Shown here: one piece after another, positions 1 through 9,929 of the stretch
Position numbering within the stretch: the first letter of the stretch is position 1
Layout: the number at the start of each line of letters is the position of its first letter
Source of the DNA: a bacterium OM1 bin76
GTDB taxonomy: Bacteria; Actinomycetota; Acidimicrobiia; Spongiisociales; ZC4RG35
NCBI GenBank assembly: GCA_002238785.1
Contig: MPNA01000030.1
Location: forward strand, 1 to 35,806
Direction: 5' to 3'
DNA: 35,806 nt
The notes under the pieces: generated by a model
What the model was told of the DNA's origin: nothing
The model's input: only the letters and a program-made list of their open reading frames with translations
Database searches by the model: none
Translations under genes and position numbers: made by a program

Positions 1-83
1 AGACCCTGGCCACTGAACCGGTGATCGATCTGGGGGTGTATCAACGTCATGTTGAGGCACAGACCCGGAGGCGGCGGTCATGA
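1..83 (+). CDS. istA: IS21 transposase IstA, 3' end only
   Basis: An open frame enters from the window edge and stops with TGA at 81-83. Its last residues (…PVIDLGVYQRHVEAQTRRR) are a basic tail of the kind seen at the end of IS21 IstA. The stop overlaps the next ATG by 4 nt (ATGA), the usual istA-istB coupling. The catalytic core lies outside the window. The assignment rests mainly on the adjacent istB, because the visible part is short. Confidence 0.6.
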   Translation, partial: TLATEPVIDLGVYQRHVEAQTRRRRS

Positions 84-865
84 AACAGTCGACCTATCAA
101 CAACTCCGCAGCCATTTGGCCTATCTCAACTTGGCAGCCGCGGCCGAGGCGCTCCCCACCCACCTAGACCAGGCCCGCCAACACGACATCGGTCACACCC
201 AGTTCCTCGAAGGACTGTTACGAGTGGAGGTGGAGACCACCCAAGCAGCGCCGATCGGTGAACCCGCGCTGTGACTGGCGAACTTTCCCACCCGCTGGCA
301 GCTGGGAGACTTCGATTTCAGCGCACAACCCAGTATCGACGAGAAACTGGTACGGGAACTAGCTTCGGGCGCCTATCTGGCTGATGCCACCAACGTGCTG
401 TTCATCGGACCACCAGGAGTAGGCAAAACCATGCTCGCCGTCATCCTCGGCCGGGCCGCGGTGGACACTGGTCACCAGGTGTACTACACCACCGCCGCCG
501 ACCTGGCGGCACGCTGCCGCAAAGCAGCCCTACAAGGACGATGGGCCAGGACCATCCGGTTCTTCAACACCCCAAAGGTCTTGATCATCGACGAACTGGG
601 GTATCTGCCCATGCCATCCGAAGACGCCGCCACACTGTTCCAAGTGATCTCCAGACGATACGGGAAAGGATCGATCATCCTCACCACCAACCTAGGAGTG
701 GCGTCATGGGGAGAGATCTTCTCCGACCACACCATCGCCGCGGCCATGCTCGACCGACTGCTGCACAAAAGCGTGGTGTTCAACATCACCGGCGACAGCT
801 ACCGCCTCAGAAGCTACCAAGCACAAGCCAGAAAACAACGACCGAAAGGAGACCCGCTAACCTAA
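80..865 (+). pseudogene. istB: IS21 helper ATPase IstB with an in-frame stop
   Basis: IstB is the AAA+ ATPase that helps the IS21 transposase choose and load onto target DNA. Residues 1-60 have the IstB N-terminal helices (LRSHLAYLNLAAAAEAL). A TGA at 272-274 interrupts the frame, which then continues in the same register with LANFPTRWQLGDFDF and the usual SIDEKLVRELASG lead-in. Walker A (GPPGVGKT) follows at about 405-428 and Walker B (VLIIDELGYLP) at about 580-612. The local sequence before the stop (…AAPIGEPAL) is also unlike family members, so this stretch is mutated beyond one base. A GTG at 395 could restart translation but would make a protein lacking the N-terminal domain. The gene is therefore probably inactive. 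Confidence 0.85.
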
Positions 866-930
866 AACCACCAACCCCAGGGTGGGCACTTTCGATGATC
901 GACTCTGGGTACTTTCGCTGATCGCCATCA
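866..930 (+). mobile_element. IS21 right terminus with repeated end motifs
   Basis: Just after istB two similar blocks follow each other: CTTTCGATGATCGACTCTGG and then CTTTCGCTGATCGCCATCA, ending at 930. Multiple internal repeats at the tip are typical of IS21-family ends. The sequence from 931 onward is unrelated to IS21 and belongs to an ISL3 transposase, so 930 is the element boundary. A diverged, inverted copy of the same end lies at 29928-30022. Confidence 0.7.
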
Positions 931-1137
931 GTTGGGCCACCCAGATCACCAACTGGCACCACTCCGCGGTGACCAACGGGCCGACCGAGGGCTTAAACAA
1001 TCTGATCAAGCGAATCAAACGGGCAGCGTTCGGGTTCCGAAACTTCGCCAACTACCGAATCCGAGCACTCCTATACGCCGGAAAACCCAACTGGAACCTC
1101 CTCACCACCATCACTCCCCGCTAATTTCCGAAGAGCC
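931..1137 (+). pseudogene. ISL3-family transposase, 3' fragment with terminal repeat
   Basis: The frame to the TAA at 1122-1124 encodes the end of an ISL3 transposase: NWHHSAVTNGPTEGLNNLIK, then a basic segment and a YRIRALLYAGKPNWN tail. It is almost identical to the end of the ISL3 transposase at 31820-33117. The E of NGPTEGLNN is the third DDE residue. The element tip follows (…GCTAATTTCCGAAGAGCC, ending about 1137), matching the right tip of the second copy. The 5' four-fifths are missing because the IS21 element has inserted at 930/931. Confidence 0.85.
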
Positions 1138-1153
1138 AGATAAATGAGGAACC

Positions 1154-1170
1154 GCACCTAACAGAGGTGC
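1154..1170 (-). terminator. possible terminator hairpin after the methyltransferase operon
   Basis: GCACCT / AACAG / AGGTGC forms a perfect 6-bp stem with a 5-nt loop, 20 nt beyond the methyltransferase stop (read on the minus strand). The following bases are only moderately T-rich (GGTTCCTCATTTAT), so this is a weak intrinsic terminator candidate. Confidence 0.35.
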
Positions 1171-1189
1171 CTGCGATAGCGCTTCTTAG

Positions 1190-2785
1190 TTACGGCCCGG
1201 TCTCAGATTGCGAAACCCAGCCAGGCCGCGTAGCCTCCTCATGGGCCATTGACGGGTGAGCGGGAGGCGGATCCAGCACGGTCTCATAGGCCCGACCAGC
1301 GGAACCGGCTTCGCCCATGGCATCGTACCTTTCGAGGATCAGCCTTTTGGTCCGGTATTCGCCCCAGTGCTTGATTTCCCCCCTTTGAAGAATGTCAAAG
1401 GTATCAAGAATGTAATCGGCATCATCGCGGTTGATGCCGTAAAGGTGGAACATCAGAGCGTCGAGTTCCGCCCTGATCAAGGCGCGACGTTCAGAGTTCC
1501 ATTGGTATGGGGGACTTTGACGACCCAACTCAGCAACGAAGTCGATCATGTCCCAGGCCGTGTAACAAAGTTCCACCACACGTGGCTCTATGAAGGCCTG
1601 GTGGGCTTTCAGGTCGTTTGGCTTTGGAACCGCCAGTTGTCTCATGGCAAAGAAGTTGACATGAGCACTGCTGATTTTCTGGCGGGCCACAAAGTCGCAG
1701 GCGAAGGAGTTTAAGGCCGCCGAGAGAAGGGTCAATCTAGCTAAATGACTCTTCTGGGACACAAACTGCGGGAGGTTATTGCCAACACCTGTCCGAGGAT
1801 GACCCATTACTATGACGGTGCGACGGTCTCCGCTGCGAGCGATATCTCGCCATCCGAGTAGCCAGCGTCGGTCGTCTCCGATGCGTCTATTAGTTTCGGG
1901 TGCCGGTACCCAGAACTCCGGTAAGGACACAAAGGTGGGGTCTCGCTTTTCCGATTCCGTGACATCACGGTATTTTCCACTTTCGTAGGTGGCCCAACGG
2001 TGGTCGAACTGGTGAACCATTGGTAGCACATAGAGGGGCACATAGCACTCTCGTTCGCGCACGAACTGGTTACCGCGCTTTGCCCAACCCGCTTGTTCAA
2101 GGTCATCGCGTGTGCGGAACAGGTGAGAGGCGGCAGTCATGTTGAAATACCCTTGCTTGAAGGAAACATGCCACGGATTCCCATCAGGGTCCTCTTCGCG
2201 AAGCAAGATTGGCACGCGGCGGTAGATGGCGGTAGTGATGTCGGCATCCCGGCGGTTGCGGAAGGTAGGGGTCGTTTGAGTGTTGGGGTTGACAAGTAGG
2301 AGATCCGTCCGGGAAAGGGCGTAATTTCTATCTGGGTTGTCAATGTCTGCTATCTCATTGGCGAGGAAGGCAAACCGCATCTCATCGAGGAGGCTTTGCC
2401 TCCCGCCAAGTGTTAGAAGACAGAATCGCACATTGCTGCCTACGCTAGGAAAAATCCCCTTACGGTTCTGAAAGTCATAGAGCGATACGACTGATCGGTT
2501 TCGAACCAAGTCTGAAAAGAAGTGTTTGGTGGTGTCATCTGTGGCGATCCCCGTTTGCACGATCATTCCCGTGCGGCCGGTTGGCGAGGTGGCGTTACGC
2601 ATCAATTCTGCAAAAACGGCGTAGGTGTTGATTCTGCCCCGGCCGCACAAGGGGTAAGCGCCCGTGGCTGTCAAGAGATTCCGAGTTCCTTCGTTGAAAC
2701 GTCTGGAGGCCAGGTATTGCGTGTGCAGTTCTAAGTCACTCTGGGACAGATCTGCTATAGCCTCTTTGCGAGCTGCACCCTTCAG
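1190..2785 (-). pseudogene. adenine methyltransferase, 3' part (target recognition half) cut off by IS1634 insertion
   Basis: This is the C-terminal ~530 residues of the methyltransferase whose N-terminal part lies at 4737-7086. It begins with GAARKEAIADLSQSDLEL, then the conserved GAYPLCGRGRINTYAVF segment that follows NPPW in Eco57I/PglX-like enzymes. The target-recognition region and a helical C-terminus follow (…RDDADYILDTFDILQRGE…). The frame stays open right up to the IS end. A Met is encoded at 2674, but no start context supports independent translation. In register, codon AAG would be rebuilt from base 4737 plus bases 2781-2780, so the fragment is exactly in frame with the upstream half once the IS and one TCAG copy are removed. 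A partial protein from here would lack SAM binding and catalytic motifs. Confidence 0.88.
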
Positions 2786-2786
2786 G

Positions 2787-2802
2787 CCCGAGTTTGGCGG
2801 GT
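2787..2802. repeat. IS1634 terminal inverted repeat, left copy
   Basis: CCCGAGTTTGGCGGGT, matched by its reverse complement at 4721-4736. Beyond these 16 bp the ends share only scattered T/G-rich similarity (GGTTTGGTG). Confidence 0.88.
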
Positions 2803-2883
2803 GGTTTGGTGTTTTACCTGGTCAGGGGGCATACGCGAAGAGGGTGTTTCCACTACATTCGGTGTTTGAGGCCGATGGTGGGG

Positions 2884-4619
2884 TTAGGTGATGGTGGCTT
2901 TGTCCCAGGTGCGGGTGTCGACTCCGATAGCGGCGAGTGCCCGGGTTTGGAGGGGGGTGCGTCGGGTGGTGAGCGTGATCTGGTGGTTGTTGGTGGTCAA
3001 CTCCACGCGGCGGACGCGGTGGAGTTGTTGCAGGGCCCGTGCGGCGGTGAGGTGTTGGTGTTCGAGGTCGGGATCTCGAATGTCTGCTGTGGTGAGAGCC
3101 TGGGTGATGAGCGTCTCGGCCAGGGCGGCGTACACACAGACTGCTACGTGACCGCGGACTCGTTTCTCGGTCCAGTGTCTCACCGGTCGTAGTCGTAGGA
3201 AGTCTCTTGGGCACCCGGAACTTGTTTTCAACGGTTTGCAACTGCCGATAGGCGGCCACCACTTCGGCGGTGTCGGCTTGTGAGGATGTGAGACTGGTGG
3301 TCAGCACATAGCGACCCGCCAACAGCTTCTCATATGCCTGGTTGTCTTCGTTGTAGTGGTAGAGAAACCGGCCTGGTCCGATCTCGAGGTCGAACAGTCG
3401 CCCGACCCGCCCGGTGCCGAGGATTCGTTGGGCGGCTCTCCCGATCTTGGCCGGGTCTTTCAGCCTGCCCGAGCGGACGCGGTGTTCCAACGCCAACAGC
3501 TTGGTTTCGGCAGCGGCGATCAGTTCGGTGGTGCGTTGGGTGTCCCGACGGGCACGAGCGTCGGACTCGACCACCACCGTGCGGGTCCCGTCTTCGAGGG
3601 TGACATCCCCGGCCCTGCAACCGTGTTCGGGGATCTGCACCCAAACAGTGTCCTGGTCGACAGCCGCCAATGCCTGACCGGTGATCCGATCGCGGCGGAG
3701 TCTGGTGGCAATCAGGTGATCAAAACCCGCCCGGGTGACCGTTTCCAGGTTAGATGCTGATATGAGACCCCGGTCGGAAACCACACAGATCCGACCCACC
3801 GCGAACCGCTTGGCCAAATCGTCCAACACCCCCGGTAGGGTGGAAGCGTCGTTGGTGTTCCCCGAAAACACGTGATGGGCTATGGGGATCCCGTCGGTGG
3901 TGCACAACAGACCGATCACTATCTGGGGCCTGTCCGAGCGATGATCCCGCGAATACCCGAACACCCTGGACGGGAACGCGTCGGACTTTTGGGTGGAACC
4001 CTCGAAATAGGTGGACGTCAAGTCGTAGCACACCAGCCGAAGATTCAGGTTGGTCAAATCACATAACCGCCCGGTAAAGGTGCTCCTCGGTTTCTTCTTT
4101 GACGTCGGCGACGGCGTCCAGGGCCCGGTAGTACTGGTCCAACGACGGCGCTGACCACCCAGAAGGCATGATCACGTCATGATCTGTCCATTCGGGCAAA
4201 CGACGTTTCGAACACGGGGCTACCAGCCGGTTCGCCACCATCGCGAACACCGCATGTTCCAAAACCTCGGCGCCGCGTTCCGCGCCCACCTGTGAGAAGA
4301 ACCCCCCGAGACCCAGCTGTTTCCATACCGCGGCTGCGGCGGCTACCGCTCCTACCGCGGGTGCTCCCTCGGCGGCCAAGCTGTCCACGTCGACGCGTTG
4401 TTTGTGCAGGTGGCGTTCCAACGCGGCGATGATCCGTCCCAACTGCCCCGATTGGCGTAAAGCAGTGACTTCTCCCAAGCGCAACAGGGTCCGATGGCCG
4501 ATCTTCGACCCCTTGCGAACCGTTTCCACCAACGACAAATACTCGTAAACCTTGTCGCCCCTTCGACGGCGGGTCGTCTTAACGAACATACCCCACAACA
4601 ATAGCACCCCGATCCCCAA
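2884..4619 (-). pseudogene. IS1634-family transposase, two frameshifts
   Basis: Three consecutive minus-strand frames make up one DDE transposase. The first (4619-4059) has the N-terminal region ending EEHLYRAVM then TGA. The second (from about 4057) starts LRLVCYDLTSTYFEG (first D), then VVSDRGLIS (second D), and reaches QTVENKFRV (catalytic E). The third frame resumes at about 3210 with RDFLRLRPVRHWTEKRV, the hallmark IS1634 C-terminus, and ends at 2884. The first shift (4057-4064) needs +1 or -2 slippage and has no slippery heptamer. The second loses one base near 3205-3215. Both look like decay rather than programmed recoding, so the element is probably not autonomous now. Confidence 0.85.
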
Positions 4620-4686
4620 ACCACCAACAACCTGTCGCCCCTACAAAATCGTACCGGAACAGCACCTCACAACACAAAACCCCAGG

Positions 4687-7086
4687 TCAACACACCAATC
4701 GCCTCCCACCAAACCCCCCGACCCGCCAAACTCGGGTCAGAGCGGCTATGTCGGCCTGGCGTGTCGCGAAAAACTCTCTTTCGTTAAATTCGACTTTGTC
4801 CCAAGGTGGATTACCTATCACCAAATGAAACCCACCTGCTTCATCAAACACGTCTGGAAAAGCAAGGCGTAGGTGCAGAAATTGGTATTGGTCAGCTAGC
4901 ACCTGTACAGAGGCAAGAATGTCAGGATTGACTGGGTTGCCCTGGCTGATGCCTCGGATGGTGCTGTCCGTGATCCCCGGTTGGCGAGGGAGCTTGTGCG
5001 TAACAAAGGCGGCACACCATGCATCGGCAGCCAGTTTCGCGCGCCGGTATGTGTCTGACTGTTGCAGGTCTTCGTAGAGTTCCGCTTTGGCTTCAACATC
5101 TGCGGTGGTGGTGTCGGCCCCGGTGTTGATGACGGCGAAGTCGTCGGCGAGGGCGGCAATGTCGTCTTGGGGTTCCCACTCGAAGGCGAGGAGGCCTTGC
5201 TTTCGTTGTTTGCGTTCCGCGAGGTTTATTTTCCTGAGTTGCGCCACTCGGTTGGGGTCGTCTCCGATGAGTGGTTTCTTGAACGCGGTTTGGGGTATGC
5301 CATCGGCGAGGAGTTCGGGGGTAGTGCCGAGGAGGCTGTTGCCGCAGACGATGTGATGGTCGAGGAAGTTGAGGGGCTGTCCGTGGTGGTTTACTTCCAA
5401 CCAGAGGCTGACCTTGCACAGTTCCACGGCCATGGGGTTGATGTCGATTCCGTAGACGCACTGTCCGACCACGTCTCGTAGGGCGGTGCGTAACTGGTCG
5501 GGGGTAGGTTCCTCGCCGACGGCTCGGACACCTGCGAGTCGCCCGGCGATGCGGTGAGCGGCGGCGATGAGAAAATGGCCCGATCCGCAGGCGGGGTCGA
5601 GAACCCGCAGGTCAAGCAGTGCTTCTTCTGCGTGGGGTGATTGTTCGGCCTTGTCAAGTAACGGATCGAGCGCTTCGTCCAGCAGTCGATCGATGAGCAC
5701 CGTGGGTGTGTAGTAACTGCCAGTGACTTTCCGCTCGCTACCTGCGGCGGTGTCCAACTTGAAAGTGCGTGCGTCGCCGTTGATGTCGGCGTGCAGTTCT
5801 AGAAGAGATTCGTATACGGAGCCGAGTTCTTCGCTTCCGAGGTTGCGATAGTCGACAGGCCGCGGTACTTTGGCTTGGGTGTCGCGGGTGAAGGACAGGT
5901 GGTGTACGGCGGCGAGTAGGTGTCGGTTGTCTATCTGTGCCCTGTGAATGTCGGTGACTGTGTTGGGCGACCACAGGAAACTGCCGAGCGGTACTAGCCC
6001 TAAGGCGGAGATGCCCGCGCTCTGGCTGTCAAGTGAGTTCATGGTGACTTGTAGTGATTGCCATAGGTCGCTGTGTGCGGTTCCCCGGCGCCGTTCCGCC
6101 AGTTTCCGCAGTCTTGTCATGGAGTAATACCGGTAGTAGCGGTCTTTGGCGGCTTGGCCCGCTTCGGGGTCGAGGAGAACTTCCCGGCTTTCGGCCACGA
6201 GAAGGAACAGCATCCGGTATACCAGTCGGAGCAACTGTCGGAGGTAGTCGTCGGCGGTTAGTTCACCGTTGCGGATGCTTTCCCGTAGTTGGGTATTGGC
6301 GCGGTGAGAGAGGAACCCGTTCCCCAACTCCAGAAGAGCGTTCTCGACTCCTTCCCTTAGTTGGTCCAGTGCTCGGGTTCCAGCGGTGATCGCTTCAAGG
6401 TTCCACTTCTCCAGGTAGCAGTTGGCGGGTGGATTGCCTTCGAAGCGGGTGCGGTGGCAGATCCTCCAGAGTGTTTGGAAGTCGCTGTAGGCGTTGCCGT
6501 CGAAGATGGCTCGCAGGTCGAATTCGCAGTAGGCCTGGCGAGTGAGGGTGGCGTTGTCTCGTAGGAGTCGGAGCACCTGACCGTTGGTGACGATGCCCCA
6601 TAGGTGTTGGTCGGAACGGTTGAGGAACTCCTGCAGGAGGCTGTGAGGTGAGGTTTTGGCCGCTCCGGTGATGCCGGGGGTGCGTTTGTCCACCGGCAGT
6701 CGCCATCCGAGTTGATGAACGGGAACGCTGCTGTCCCATTCGTGACTGATGGGATAGTCCTTCTCGTCAATAGTGAAGGCTTGGACTCGCGGGAGCCCAA
6801 CGAATCCGAGTTCTTCCAGCAGTGGTTTCAGCCATCGGTCTCGGGTGAGGGTGGTGGCGGTGCGGTCGGTGTCGGGTAGTCGGGATTCGGCTTGGCGGAA
6901 GTTCGCCCATATTCCGACCAGACGGTTCCAGGACCTGGCTGCGGCATCGCCTATCCGTTCTCCCTGTACCAGTCCGTAGTCGGTGGGGCCAGTGCCCGTA
7001 AGCGCCTGGTCGCTGGCGCTGATCTGGTTGAGCATGTCTCGTGACAGCAAGCCTCCCGCTGCGAGGACATGGAGTCTTTCTTTCAT
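4687..7086 (-). pseudogene. Eco57I/PglX-class N6-adenine methyltransferase, 5' part, interrupted (DISARM drmMI-like)
   Basis: Transfers a methyl group from SAM to adenine in DNA, which in restriction-type systems marks self. Residues 1-480 form the large N-terminal helical region (LTRDRWLKPLLEELGF near residue 85). SAM motif I is VLDPACGSGHF at about 492-502, followed by YGIDINPMAVELCKVSLWLE. The catalytic NPPW sits at about 759-762 (LVIGNPPWDKVEF). Native sequence ends at residue 783 (…TRQADIAALT); the last 16 residues are read from the IS end. ATG at 7086 overlaps the stop of the upstream SNF2 helicase (ATGA), so the gene is the third of a coupled operon. Full length without the IS would be 1313 residues, normal for PglX/DrmMI-like enzymes. 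As it stands the product lacks its target-recognition half and is expected to be inactive. Confidence 0.88.
4721..4736. repeat. IS1634 terminal inverted repeat, right copy
   Basis: ACCCGCCAAACTCGGG, the exact complement of the left repeat. It is followed immediately by TCAG, the second copy of the presumed target duplication. Confidence 0.88.
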
Positions 7087-9929
7087 TGGTTGCCGGGGAG
7101 GAACACGTAGATGCCGAGGATGTCGGTGGGTTCTTGCGCTTTCACCTGCACTCGTCCCCTGCCGTGCGCCATGCCTCGCCGCACCGCGCCGGTTCCTCGG
7201 CGGTCGGCGACTCGAACGCGGGTATGAGCGTCGGCGAGTTCTGTGGCTTGCTGTGCGGCCCGTTTGTGAATGTGGGGTCGCCAGTTTTGCTCGGCCTCCA
7301 GCACCTTGTTGACAAATAGCCTGGCCGGTGCCGGATTTATGTTGCCGGACGGCACGACTGCCAGGAGTTTCTCAGCCTCCCCATCGGGCAGCCATTGCGG
7401 CGCTTCCGGTGATCCGGTGAAGGCGGCTAGCAGGGTTTCTTCCGCCACAGTGTGGGAACTGTGTCGCCCGCTGGTGGTGATGGTCATTCGGGTGCGGCAC
7501 AGCAATAGGGTGGTGCGTTCGGCTACCTGGTTGGTGCGCATTGCTCCACACCGTGCCGTGGTCTGCTGATCGCCGGCCAGGATGGGATCGAGGGCACAGT
7601 CGAGGACATGCCCGGCCAGGCCTGCTATCGAGGGGTGGGTGCGGGACCATACCACCGTGTTCTTCGAACCCGGCGGGGAGAACCTCACCGACACCATGTC
7701 TTCGTCTGTGAAGAGGGCGTCACGCGTCGCCGGGTCCAATCGGGACAGGTCGAATACGGCATCCGCGCCGTTATCGGAGGGGTGGTGGATAGCACCATGA
7801 GCGGGGAGCACCGTTGCGGTGAACCGCTCCACATCCGCGCCGGAGCCGACCGCTTGGCGCATGGATTCCAGTTCGGCGGCCACCTCGTCGGGATTGATGG
7901 TGTTCTGGGCGAACAGTGAGCGTCGTCTGGTCTCTGCCTGCCGGGCGCGTTCCCACTGCAAATCGAGGGCTTCCGTCTCGGGGCGCAACACTTCGTTCAT
8001 CCAGTCGAACCGTCGCTGTTCGGGCATGTCGGCGCGTAGAAGCACATTCTCGGTCAACGCTTCGATCACCGCGTTGGTGGCTCCGGGGACGGGTATTGAA
8101 ATGCCGAGGGCGCCTCGGATGGCTCGGTGTTTCCGCAACAGCACTTTGAGGACGCTTTCGTCGATCAGGTTGTCCTCTCCCCAGTAGGTGACTACTCGCA
8201 CCTCCTTGGAGTTCTGGCCGAAGCGGTCTACCCGTCCTTCTCTTTGTTCGAGGCGGGTGGGGTTCCATGGCAGGTCGTAGTGGATAACGGCGTCGCAGTG
8301 GTCCTGCAGGTTGATTCCCTCGCTCAGGCAGTCGGTTGTGACGAGCACCGCCCGGTCGTGGTCCAGGAGTTCGGCGACCCGGGCTTGTCGTTCGGCGGGA
8401 GGCAGTAGTCCGGTGGTGACCAGAACCGCGGTCTTGGGCCGTCGGAGTCGCCTCCGCAACTCCGCGCCCAAGTACTCGGCGGTTTCGATGAACCGGCAGA
8501 AAACCACCGGGCGGAATCCTTCCTTGATGAGGTCCCTTACCACCGGCACGAAGCGCTCCAGTTTGTAGTCCCCTTCTACTGCCAGGTGGTCGGCTCGTTT
8601 AGCGAAGGCTCTGAGGCGCTCAGAAACCGAATCGGTGGTGCCGCTGCCTGGGACCACATCTATTGTTTCTTCGGTTTCGTCCATGTCCAACAGGGTGCGG
8701 CGGCCTATCTCGTCCACCGCTTCGGGACTCTCGGCTTCGCTGGTTATAGCCCGGTTGCGCATGGTGGCCGCCGCGGCGGGGGGACTCGATGCGAGGGTCC
8801 GCAGCAGCCCGAGGGCTGACCACCAGCGCATCCGTTGCTGGTGTTGTCCTGTGCTGGGGCTTCGGACCGACTGACGGGCGTAGGTGAGCACATCGCTGAA
8901 CAGTTGGCGGTACTCGGCGGACAGGCTGTAGGTGAGTTCGGTGTCTTGCCGTTCGGGGAAACTGGTGTCGGTTTCCAGGTAGCGGGCGATGTCTGATCTG
9001 CGGCGTTGTACCAGGTGGCGGGCCAGGCGTTCCCGGTGGGGTCTGTTCTGTTCGCCGGCGAGGCTGTCGGGGAGGTCAAGGAACTCTCGGTCCAGTAATC
9101 CCAGCAGAGAGCGGAAGGGGTCGTCTTTGCCGGAGTGGGGAGTGGCGGTGACCAGGATGAGGTGCCGGGATGGGTCGTCGGCCAGTGCCCTTATCAGCGA
9201 GTGGCGCTGGTGTGCTGATCTCTTGCCGTCGGCCGCCGCGCAGGTGTGTGCCTCGTCGACTATCACCAGTTCGGGACAGGCCCGGATGAATTCGTCTCGG
9301 TGGCGCTTGGACTTGATGAAATCGAGCGAGACCACGAAGTAGTCGCCCATCTCGAACAGCGACCTTCCCGCGGGAAGGTTCCGTTCCAGCCGGGCGGTGG
9401 TGGAAGCCAGTACCAACTCGGCCTCGATGTGAAATTTTGACCGGAGTTCGTCCTGCCACTGTTCCGCCAGGTGAGGTGGGCACAGGACCGCCAGTTGGCG
9501 GGCATCTCCGCTTTCCAGCAATTCCCGGGCGACCAGACCGGCCTCGATTGTCTTTCCCACGCCCACGTCGTCGGCGATCAGCATCCGCACCGGGTCGAGA
9601 CGCAACGCCATCAGGAGGGGCACCAACTGGTAGGGCCGGGGCTGGACAGCTATACGCCCAGCCGAGCGGAACGGCCCGGCGCCGGACCGGAACCCCAGCC
9701 GCAGGGCATCGCGGAGCAACCGTGCGGACTGGGCGTCGCCCAGGTCGATGTCGGGGTTGGGCATAGCGAACCCGGCCGGCTCCACCCGTTCCATTTGGGT
9801 GAGTATCCCGGTGGTTTCATCGTCTCCGCCTCCCAGGGGGCGGACCATCAGCAACTCGGGATCGGCACTGGTCAGCACCACCCACTCGCGGCCTCGGGCG
9901 GTCACCAGGCTTCCCGGCGTGAAGCTCAC
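7083..9929 (-). CDS. drmD: SNF2-like helicase, DISARM DrmD type
   Basis: A cytoplasmic superfamily 2 ATPase expected to translocate on double-stranded DNA. Walker A is ADDVGVGKT at residues 119-127, motif Ia AVLCPPHLAEQWQDEL at 147-162, DEAH at 225-228 (VIVDEAHTCAA) and motif III VTATPHSGK. The C-terminal RecA fold has FCRFIETAEYLG, VLVTTDCLSEGINLQ and the arginine-finger motif QREGRVDRFGQ. The LCPPHLAEQWQ and FIKSKRHRDEF signatures and the 948-residue length resemble DrmD of class I DISARM more than chromatin-type Snf2 or RapA. It starts with ATG at 9929, overlapping the upstream helicase stop by 4 nt, and its stop overlaps the methyltransferase ATG by 4 nt. The frame is intact with all motifs present. 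In class I DISARM, DrmD accompanies a methyltransferase plus DrmA, DrmB and DrmC; those three are not separate genes here. Confidence 0.85.
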   Translation of the reverse strand: MSFTPGSLVTARGREWVVLTSADPELLMVRPLGGGDDETTGILTQMERVEPAGFAMPNPDIDLGDAQSARLLRDALRLGFRSGAGPFRSAGRIAVQPRPYQLVPLLMALRLDPVRMLIADDVGVGKTIEAGLVARELLESGDARQLAVLCPPHLAEQWQDELRSKFHIEAELVLASTTARLERNLPAGRSLFEMGDYFVVSLDFIKSKRHRDEFIRACPELVIVDEAHTCAAADGKRSAHQRHSLIRALADDPSRHLILVTATPHSGKDDPFRSLLGLLDREFLDLPDSLAGEQNRPHRERLARHLVQRRRSDIARYLETDTSFPERQDTELTYSLSAEYRQLFSDVLTYARQSVRSPSTGQHQQRMRWWSALGLLRTLASSPPAAAATMRNRAITSEAESPEAVDEIGRRTLLDMDETEETIDVVPGSGTTDSVSERLRAFAKRADHLAVEGDYKLERFVPVVRDLIKEGFRPVVFCRFIETAEYLGAELRRRLRRPKTAVLVTTGLLPPAERQARVAELLDHDRAVLVTTDCLSEGINLQDHCDAVIHYDLPWNPTRLEQREGRVDRFGQNSKEVRVVTYWGEDNLIDESVLKVLLRKHRAIRGALGISIPVPGATNAVIEALTENVLLRADMPEQRRFDWMNEVLRPETEALDLQWERARQAETRRRSLFAQNTINPDEVAAELESMRQAVGSGADVERFTATVLPAHGAIHHPSDNGADAVFDLSRLDPATRDALFTDEDMVSVRFSPPGSKNTVVWSRTHPSIAGLAGHVLDCALDPILAGDQQTTARCGAMRTNQVAERTTLLLCRTRMTITTSGRHSSHTVAEETLLAAFTGSPEAPQWLPDGEAEKLLAVVPSGNINPAPARLFVNKVLEAEQNWRPHIHKRAAQQATELADAHTRVRVADRRGTGAVRRGMAHGRGRVQVKAQEPTDILGIYVFLPGNQ

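Larger units (their letters stand above)
2786..4736 (-). mobile_element. IS1634-family insertion sequence inside the methyltransferase gene
   Basis: The element is about 1951 bp. Its ends are a 16-bp inverted repeat (CCCGAGTTTGGCGGGT at 2787-2802, complement at 4721-4736). It is bracketed by a TCAG duplication (2782-2785 and 4737-4740), possibly 5 bp with one mismatch. The single transposase is of the IS1634/IS1549 type and runs on the same strand as the host gene, but is frameshifted twice. Deleting 2782-4736 leaves 3942 nt of continuous methyltransferase reading frame, which defines the insertion point closely. Confidence 0.9.

Noticed and set aside
4057-4064. Programmed frameshift in the IS1634 transposase
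   Set aside because: The change needed is +1 or -2, there is no slippery sequence, IS1634 transposases are normally single frames, and a second unrelated shift occurs near 3210.
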